23,789 nt of DNA from a virus. The notes beneath the pieces were generated by a model that saw only the letters and a program-made list of their open reading frames with translations, had not been told where the DNA came from and did not search any database. Numbering within the stretch: the stretch's first letter is position 1; each line of letters opens with the position of its first letter. A program made the translations under genes and the position numbers. Shown piece by piece: positions 17,882-23,789 of this stretch. Where the stretch lies: the IMG/VR virus record IMGVR_UViG_3300021137_000101, positions 1 to 23,789 of that record, one strand, 5' to 3'.

Positions 17882-19905
17882 TATTGTCCTTTAAGGGTTG
17901 CGATTTCTACTGCTTGTGCTTCTAGTTTTACCGTTTGCTCATCGGAGATGAGTTTTAGTTCTTGAATAGCAGCGGTTAATATAGCTACTAATTTGCTTGG
18001 GTCAATACCTTGTGCTTTAATTGAACCATCTTCGTTCATCGCATCTTTTTCACCACTAACCGCTAATGGACAAACTTCTTGTAATTCGTGTGCAATAAAG
18101 CCTTCACCAGTTTCATTATCAGTATCTTTCCAAGTATAAGTAACTGGCTTGAGTGCAGAAACTTTAGCTAATGCGCCTGTCATTGGCGCAACATTTTCTT
18201 TTAATCGGTAATCCGATGAAGTAATGTAATTAACTGTTGTAGTTCCATTATGGCTAACACTACCGCAGTTTGTTCCTGCGGAGTTATAAAAAGCTATAAA
18301 GTTACCATTTAGCGTAGCATTAGTATCTTTTAATGTAAAGCCGTTAAATGCTTGACCATCAAAAGCAAGGTTTGATTTTCCGCTTCCAATCTGTGAAGTT
18401 GTACCAACCAACAAATTACCACTAGAGTCAATAACTTGTCTAGGATTCCCATAACCATCAGATAACACAATATAGCCACTTGCTGTACGAATGTCTAAAC
18501 CATAAGAGTTACCATTGTAGTTACCAAAAATACAATTATATGAACCTGTTGTAGTTAAAGAGCCTGATGAGTAATTTCCAATATACACATTTTGTGTGCC
18601 AGTTGTATTTGCGTAACCAGTTCCTTCACCAATAAATGTGTTGTAAGCTCCTGTTGTATTACTATACCCAGCTTGATAACCTACTGCGGTGTTGTTAGAG
18701 GCGGTGGTGTTTGCTTGTAGTGCTTGCCCACCTACAGCAGTATTAAAAGCGCCTGTAGAGTTTGTAGTTAATGCAGCAAGACCAAAAGCTGAATTCCAAC
18801 TTCCAGTTGAATTGGCTGTTAAAGATACACGCCCAACAGCAGTATTATATGCACCAGTTGTATTTGTATAAAGCGACTGCTGACCAATAGCAACAATATC
18901 ACCAGTAGTATTACTATATCCAGCCTGATAACCTACTGCGGTGTTATTAGATGCGGTGGTGTTTGAATAAAGTGCTTGGTTTCCGACTGCAACACTATTT
19001 GAACCTGTTGTATTTGCTTGCAAAGCATTAGCACCTATTCCCACTAAAGCCCCACCAGTAGTATTAGACTGCAATGCAATATAACCAAAAGCATCTACTT
19101 GACCTATTGTAGTTCCATATCCAGCTTTATATCCAGCAACAGTATTTGCTCCAGATGTTGTTATGCTATAACCAGCCTGATAACCTACTGCTGTGTTGCC
19201 AGATGCGGTGGTGTTTGAAAATAAAGAATAAAAACCTAACGAAGTATTTTGACTACCTGTGGTGTTTGCTTTTAGGGAATTTGTTCCCATAGCAATATTT
19301 TGCGTACCAGTAGTGTTGTTATAACCTGATTGATAACCAATAAATACTGTGCCGTTAGTTGTTTCTGTATTGTTATAACCGGCTTGATAGCCAATAGCTA
19401 CACCATAACTACCATTACCAGCATAATTAGCTTGATAACCAATACTGATATGACTTGTACCAGTTGTATTACTATACCCAGCTTGATAACCTACTGCTGT
19501 GTTGTTGGATGCTGTGGTATTGTTATATAAAGCTGATGAGCCTAAAGCAGTATTATTTCCACCAGTAGTATTAGCGTTTAAAGTGTTATAGCCACCAACA
19601 GCAGTATTTCCAGCTCCGGTTGTATTAAATTGTAATGCTCCGTAACCAATAGCTATATTTGCTGAACCACTAGAATTATTTTGTAAAGTTGTGTAACCCA
19701 AAGCAGTATTAACATACCCGCTATAGTTGGCCATCAATAAACGAACAGCGTTACCTGCTGCATTTTTATAAAATACTGCGCCATCGGCAGCATTTACGGC
19801 AATCTCAACGCCATTTGCGGTAGTTGTTAAATTACCGGCCGTAGGCGCATTACCAGCGGTAGTGCTACCGTAAAGAAGTACAGGGGTATATCCGGAAGCT
19901 GCCAT
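17881..19905 (-). CDS. Tail fibre with beta-repeat shaft and S74 self-cleaving chaperone domain
   Basis: This 674-aa trimeric fibre has residues about 66-490 built from repeats of the form NTAVGYQAGYSNTTG and variants (NTALG, NIAIGYGAL), rich in Asn, Thr and Gly and resembling YadA-type head or beta-roll fibres. A short linker domain follows, then a C-terminal S74 intramolecular chaperone from about residue 563 (SSDYRLKENV). It keeps the catalytic Ser564 and Lys569 spaced as in endosialidase chaperones, where they cut the chaperone off after folding, and ends in a coiled coil (LISDEQTVKLEAQAVEIATL). ATG 19905 has AAGGAA upstream. Likely a receptor-binding or side fibre. Confidence 0.88.
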   Translation of the reverse strand: MAASGYTPVLLYGSTTAGNAPTAGNLTTTANGVEIAVNAADGAVFYKNAAGNAVRLLMANYSGYVNTALGYTTLQNNSSGSANIAIGYGALQFNTTGAGNTAVGGYNTLNANTTGGNNTALGSSALYNNTTASNNTAVGYQAGYSNTTGTSHISIGYQANYAGNGSYGVAIGYQAGYNNTETTNGTVFIGYQSGYNNTTGTQNIAMGTNSLKANTTGSQNTSLGFYSLFSNTTASGNTAVGYQAGYSITTSGANTVAGYKAGYGTTIGQVDAFGYIALQSNTTGGALVGIGANALQANTTGSNSVAVGNQALYSNTTASNNTAVGYQAGYSNTTGDIVAIGQQSLYTNTTGAYNTAVGRVSLTANSTGSWNSAFGLAALTTNSTGAFNTAVGGQALQANTTASNNTAVGYQAGYSNTTGAYNTFIGEGTGYANTTGTQNVYIGNYSSGSLTTTGSYNCIFGNYNGNSYGLDIRTASGYIVLSDGYGNPRQVIDSSGNLLVGTTSQIGSGKSNLAFDGQAFNGFTLKDTNATLNGNFIAFYNSAGTNCGSVSHNGTTTVNYITSSDYRLKENVAPMTGALAKVSALKPVTYTWKDTDNETGEGFIAHELQEVCPLAVSGEKDAMNEDGSIKAQGIDPSKLVAILTAAIQELKLISDEQTVKLEAQAVEIATLKGQ
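18661..19530 (-). repeat. DNA-level superrepeats in the S74 fibre gene
   Basis: A segment of about 50-60 bp coding for NTAVGYQAGYS(N)TT occurs nearly unchanged at positions beginning 18661, 18913, 19165 and 19471. The first three are exactly 252 bp (84 codons) apart and the last 306 bp (102 codons). The sequence between them codes for more divergent units of the same fold, so conservation here is also at nucleotide level. Confidence 0.65.
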
Positions 19906-19933
19906 AATTAAATTCCTTTTTTAGCCATTATAT

Positions 19934-22900
19934 TTAAAAAGTTCCGCCATTGATACCACCTGTAATGGCATTAGTGGCTGCATCATAAGTTAAACCAGTA
20001 TTGACATAGTGCGTTTGGCTTCCTGATGTTCCTACAACAAACACTAAATAAGTAGGATTGCTAGTAGTGTTGGTTGAAACTACTGGCGTAATGCCACTGT
20101 AGCCTGAGATACCAGACCATCCAGAATAGCCAGAGATGCCTGATCCAGAATAGCCGCTAATGCCAGACCAACCAGAGTAGCCTGATATGCCTGAGCCAGA
20201 ATAGCCGCTAATACCAGACCAACCAGAATACCCGCTAATACCAGACCAGCCAGAGTATCCGCTGATACCAGAGCCACTATAACCACTGATACCAGACCAG
20301 CCAGAATAACCGCTGATACCTGACCAGCCAGAATAACCTGATACGCCTGATCCGCTGTAACCACTAATACCAGACCAGCCAGAATAGCCGCTGATGCCTG
20401 AGCCGCTGTAGCCGCTAATGCCAGACCAACCGCTGTAACCAGAGATTCCGCTAAAACCACTATAGCCACTAATGCCAGACCAGCCAGAGTAGCCGCTAAT
20501 CCCGCTACCAGAATAGCCGCTAATACCTGATCCGCTATAGCCTGAAATGCCGCTATATCCGCTGATGCCACTATAGCCAGAAATACCGCTGTAGCCTGAC
20601 TTCCCACTATAACCAGAGTAACCTGATTGACCATACATTACTTGTGTTGCGGTAAAGATTACAGATGGCGTTTCAGGATAAGTACCATTTCCAGCAATGG
20701 TTTCTAAAGAAACACTTGCATTATTAGTATCCCAATAAATTTCTACATAATCACTTGCATTTACATTAAATGCAAAATTGACAGTTAATATATTAGATGA
20801 ATAAATACCGCCAATTTTGTCTGGAACATCATAATGACTATTGGTATCAGAAATATTTGCGCCATTTTTCTTTAGCCAAACTTGCAAAGCACCCCATGAA
20901 TTGCTTGTATTAGTAATTTGAAGGGAAAAAGTAAGGCTATAAGTTCCAGCATTGGCAAAAGTTACTCTTGATCCGCTAACAACCGAAACTCCAGTATTGT
21001 TTGCGTCATAAGAATTAAAAGTAATTGCTGTTGGAGTATTGGCAGTTGTTGTTTGGGTTGTAGTATCCCAAAATGATCCCCAGTTACCAATAATACCGCC
21101 AGCGCCAACAGCACCAGAATATCCGCTAATACCAGAATAACCAGAAATGCCGCTGTAACCGCTAAAGCCTGAATAACCGGATACACCTGAGCCTGAATAA
21201 CCGCTAATGCCACTGCCGGAATAACCGCTGATACCAGACCAACCTGAATAGCCACTAATACCGCTAAAGCCTGATGCGCCGTTAATTCCGCTATAGCCGC
21301 TAATGCCAGACCGACCAGAGTATCCGCTGATGCCGCTGTACCCGCTGATGCCAGAACCAGAATAACCACTAATGCCAGACCAGCCACTATAGCCGGAGAT
21401 GCCAGACCAGCCACTATAGCCGCTAATGCCGCTGTACCCGCTGATGCCAGACCAGCCTGATACTCCCGAACCACTATAGCCTGAAATACCTGAATAGCCA
21501 CTAAAACCACTGATGCCACTAAAGCCACTGATACCATTGGCAACGGCAAAAATAACATTTTGATTATTACTAAAACCTGTAGTACCAGTCCCCGCAGAGG
21601 AAATTAAAGATACTGGAATAGTGAAATACCCGCCGGCATTAGTTGGTGTAGCGGTAATTTTCCACGTTTGAGAATTTGCACTATTACTTTGATCTTGAAT
21701 AACTACTTCTTCAGTTGTGGCCAGCAAAGCCAAGAACACACTGATATCAACGCTATTGGCTGTTAGATTGCTAACATTCAATTGAGTCGCGCTAGTTTGT
21801 ATTAGATTGTTCCAAAGCAGATAGTCAGCGCCCGGATCACCGCTAGTCGCTAAAGCATTCGCTTTATAGAAGTAGTAGCTACTGGATATACCGCTTGCGC
21901 CTGAGTATCCGCTGATGCCAGACCAGCCTGAATAGCCAGAAATTCCGCTATATCCTGAAATGCCAGAATAGCCTGAAATCCCGCTAAAGCCAGAATAGCC
22001 GCTGATGCCGCTATAGCCTGACTCTCCAGAAAAGCCAGAGTAACCAGAAATACCTGAGAAACCTGACTCACCAGAAAAGCCTGAATAACCCGATATACCT
22101 GAAAATCCAGAGTAACCAGATTCTCCAGAGAATCCGCTATAGCCTGAAATACCGCTAAATCCTGATTCGCCTGAAAATCCTGAATAACCCGAAATCCCGC
22201 TATCACCAGAATATCCAGAGATACCACTATAGCCAGACTCGCCGCTATAGCCGGAAATTCCGCTATAACCGCTGACGCCTGAAAATCCAGAATAGCCGCT
22301 GATACCAGACCAACCTGAAAAGCCGCTGATACCAGACCAACCTGAAAAGCCGCTGATGCCAGAGTCACCAGAATAACCAGAGATGCCTGACCAACCGCTG
22401 AGGCCAGAGTCACCAGAATAGCCTGAGATACCAGAATAGCCAGAAATGCCAGAACCCGAATATCCAGAAAAGCCTGAATAGCCCGATACACCGCTTCCGG
22501 AATATCCGCTAATGCCAGAATAGCCAGACTCACCAGACCAGCCAGAATAGCCGCTGATGCCAGAGTCACCGCTATAGCCAGACTCGCCACTGTAGCCCGA
22601 TATGCCTGAACCAGAGTAACCGCTAAAGCCTGAATAGCCAGAGAAGCCAGAATAGCCAGAATTGCCTTGGCCAGTTAATTGAGTAAAGGTAATTGGTGTA
22701 TGGTCGATGTAGCCCACTTCAGGAACAATCGCTACCCAGCCAGTGTTGGCATTTACACCGCCATTAATAATAAAAGTAAACGCGCCGGGGACTTCAGCCC
22801 AGACGGCCATATCCGCAGCTCGCGCCCATGCGCCAGATGAAGCTATATAGATGCCGTTGTAATTTGCATTGTCTTGATTTTTAACTAAGACGCGATCTTG

Positions 22901-23446
22901 ATCTACAGTTTGGTAACCATCAATAATTGGAAAACCAGATAAATCAATGTTTCCTTCCAATGGCGTAGTAGCGCACTGGCATTCTGGTTTTGGGCTAAAG
23001 CCAACAATGACGCTATCTAAATAAGCCTTATTCACTAAGTCAGTAGGATTTACTGGTACAGAGTCAACTTGACCTGTAGTAGTCCGCATATTATCAAAAT
23101 AAGCTGACAGTTCACCAGTCAATAATTGTGGGAATTGAACAAACGCATCACCAGTGCCAGCAGTCATTAAGTTGACTGCAAAATCGCCAGCCTTCCAAGC
23201 TCTAGGCGTTGTACCTTCTTGGCCGCGAACGACAGTCAGCGCATCGCCAACAACGGCGGTAACCAAAACAATCTCAACGATGAGGCTGTTTAACGCATCA
23301 ACTAAAGTGAGCTTAAAGGCTTCATCTACACCGGGATTCGGAAAGTAGGCTGCCGTACCACCCGCGACATAAAGCGTTGTTGCAGTGCTAGTAGCAGGGT
23401 AAGCTAAAGTAGTTTGAGCTTGATTCGCAAACAGTAGGATTGTCAT
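19934..23446 (-). CDS. Giant tail fibre with proline-free collagen-like repeats and a C1q-like domain
   Basis: In this 1170-aa protein residues 1 to about 260 form phage-type fibre domains (MTILLFANQAQTTLAYPATS, RGQEGTTPRAW, DLVNKAYLD, VLVKNQDNANYNGIY). Three collagen-like blocks of G-X-S triplets with X = Tyr, Ile, Phe or Trp follow, at about 261-519, 637-780 and 940-1119. Between them are a globular insert (about 520-636) and a C1q/TNF-like jelly roll (about 785-930, with GTYSLTFSLQITNTSN and YVEIYWD). The end is a 50-aa cap (YVNTGLTYDAATNAITGGIN). Two-residue breaks (GYS-GS-GIS) recur. It is probably a trimeric fibre that precedes the S74 fibre in the operon. Confidence 0.88.
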   Translation of the reverse strand: MTILLFANQAQTTLAYPATSTATTLYVAGGTAAYFPNPGVDEAFKLTLVDALNSLIVEIVLVTAVVGDALTVVRGQEGTTPRAWKAGDFAVNLMTAGTGDAFVQFPQLLTGELSAYFDNMRTTTGQVDSVPVNPTDLVNKAYLDSVIVGFSPKPECQCATTPLEGNIDLSGFPIIDGYQTVDQDRVLVKNQDNANYNGIYIASSGAWARAADMAVWAEVPGAFTFIINGGVNANTGWVAIVPEVGYIDHTPITFTQLTGQGNSGYSGFSGYSGFSGYSGSGISGYSGESGYSGDSGISGYSGWSGESGYSGISGYSGSGVSGYSGFSGYSGSGISGYSGISGYSGDSGLSGWSGISGYSGDSGISGFSGWSGISGFSGWSGISGYSGFSGVSGYSGISGYSGESGYSGISGYSGDSGISGYSGFSGESGFSGISGYSGFSGESGYSGFSGISGYSGFSGESGFSGISGYSGFSGESGYSGISGYSGFSGISGYSGISGYSGISGYSGWSGISGYSGASGISSSYYFYKANALATSGDPGADYLLWNNLIQTSATQLNVSNLTANSVDISVFLALLATTEEVVIQDQSNSANSQTWKITATPTNAGGYFTIPVSLISSAGTGTTGFSNNQNVIFAVANGISGFSGISGFSGYSGISGYSGSGVSGWSGISGYSGISGYSGWSGISGYSGWSGISGYSGSGISGYSGISGYSGRSGISGYSGINGASGFSGISGYSGWSGISGYSGSGISGYSGSGVSGYSGFSGYSGISGYSGISGYSGAVGAGGIIGNWGSFWDTTTQTTTANTPTAITFNSYDANNTGVSVVSGSRVTFANAGTYSLTFSLQITNTSNSWGALQVWLKKNGANISDTNSHYDVPDKIGGIYSSNILTVNFAFNVNASDYVEIYWDTNNASVSLETIAGNGTYPETPSVIFTATQVMYGQSGYSGYSGKSGYSGISGYSGISGYSGISGYSGSGISGYSGSGISGYSGWSGISGYSGFSGISGYSGWSGISGYSGSGISGYSGWSGISGYSGSGVSGYSGWSGISGYSGWSGISGYSGSGISGYSGWSGISGYSGWSGISGYSGSGISGYSGWSGISGYSGSGISGYSGWSGISGYSGITPVVSTNTTSNPTYLVFVVGTSGSQTHYVNTGLTYDAATNAITGGINGGTF
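20090..22666 (-). repeat. Collagen-like coding repeats in three blocks
   Basis: Blocks lie at 21888-22666, 21105-21538 and 20090-20627. All code for Gly-[Tyr/Ile/Phe/Trp]-Ser triplets, with a few Glu, Asp, Arg or Lys and no proline. Synonymous codons for Gly, Ser and the variable residue are mixed rather than copied, so most units differ in DNA. Long open frames in other phases within these blocks are by-products of the 9-bp period. Confidence 0.8.
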
Positions 23447-23789
23447 TTAGAATCCTGATGGCTGGATTGAAGTAGAAATTACGCTCCAATATACTCCATC
23501 CGATTGCAACAGACATGAAGTGCCAACCACATTACTTAAAATCGCTGTACCAGCGGTAGTTGTTCCAGAAGGAACTACATTACCAGACGCGCTAGTAATC
23601 GTGTTTCCGTTCGGGTTTTTAATCCACAATGTTGTACCGTAATAGGCCGCCGCGTTTAAAAGTGTCAATACAACATCAAACGCCGTTTCGATAATTAAAG
23701 TCGTATCGCTTGTTGTTTGCGAATAGAACGCATTAGTCACTTTGGTGACTGTAGGTGTATTAGTGGTAATCTGAGCAAAAGAGCCGGCA
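23447..23789 (-). CDS. Structural protein, C-terminal part (5' end outside window)
   Basis: The frame stays open to the right edge (the last complete codon ends at 23788). An internal GTG at 23740 could give 97 aa, but no Shine-Dalgarno precedes it and in-frame sequence continues upstream (AGSFAQITTNTPTVTK), so a longer gene cut by the window is more likely. The visible part (TTLIIETAFDVVLTLLNAAA, WIKNPNGNTITSASGNVVPS, LLQSDGVYWSVIST) is beta-rich and typical of phage tail or appendage proteins. Its TAA directly abuts the ATG of the 1170-aa fibre (no intergenic base), so the two are co-translated. Confidence 0.7.
   Translation of the reverse strand, partial: AGSFAQITTNTPTVTKVTNAFYSQTTSDTTLIIETAFDVVLTLLNAAAYYGTTLWIKNPNGNTITSASGNVVPSGTTTAGTAILSNVVGTSCLLQSDGVYWSVISTSIQPSGF

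Noticed and set aside
20080-20634. 184-aa Ala/Val/Leu-rich frame in another phase of the collagen-like region
   Set aside because: It is a by-product of the 9-bp period; the same happens at 20962-21558 and 21850-22590. The sequence is low complexity with no RBS.

Overview
This window looks like part of a double-stranded DNA tailed phage (Caudoviricetes) genome. It carries replication genes, a lambda-like lysis cassette and large tail-fibre genes, with no ribosomal, tRNA or metabolic housekeeping genes. The Rz/Rz1 spanin pair and the lambda R-like transglycosylase imply a Gram-negative host. Short coupled genes, moderate GC and collagen-like and S74 fibres are the style of uncultured aquatic phages of Betaproteobacteria, but the host is an inference. 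No integrase, repressor, terminase, portal or capsid gene is visible, so the window is a partial genome and its lifestyle cannot be called.

Layout. (1) 1-345 is non-coding: a 22-bp tandem array, a 37-bp direct repeat and a foldable RNA ending in a U-run. (2) 346-6860 runs leftward and is the replication block, read in the order DUF2800 Cas4/RecB-like nuclease, putative ssDNA-binding protein, family A DNA polymerase, AEP primase-SF3 helicase, 53-aa basic protein. (3) 6861-6953 is a divergent promoter region. (4) 6954-11040 runs rightward: VRR-NUC nuclease, SNF2-type helicase, then a train of small genes from 8875 in which nearly every stop overlaps the next start (ATGA, GTGA, TTGA or TAATG). 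(5) 11041-11357 is a convergent intergenic region packed with repeats. It carries the same 22-bp-spaced ATTGTAAAG motif as the left end, and the adjoining gene end carries the same 3'-end hairpin as the primase gene. (6) 11358-14810 runs leftward: an HslV/proteasome-like peptidase, a metallophosphoesterase, a C4 zinc-finger protein, the transglycosylase, the nested spanins, holin candidates and a histone-H1-like Lys/Ala/Pro protein. (7) 14846-17540 runs leftward: three glycosylation genes (GT2-methyltransferase fusion, GT2 with half a GT9, and the other half of the GT9). (8) 17583-23789 runs leftward: an S74 self-cleaving fibre, a 1170-aa collagen-like/C1q-like fibre and a protein cut by the window edge.

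How the genes may work together. Polymerase, primase-helicase, SSB candidate, DUF2800 and VRR-NUC nucleases and SNF2 helicase form a self-contained replication/recombination set, fired from back-to-back promoters at about 6.9 kb. The paired iteron-like arrays are the best candidates for origin or regulatory sites. The lysis genes are translationally chained. The glycosyltransferases sit directly downstream of Ser-rich fibres and could decorate them, or could modify the host surface. The most novel points are the paired arrays with duplicated terminal hairpins, the split GT-B glycosyltransferase, the minimal HslV-like peptidase, and the small overlapping genes that are easily missed.
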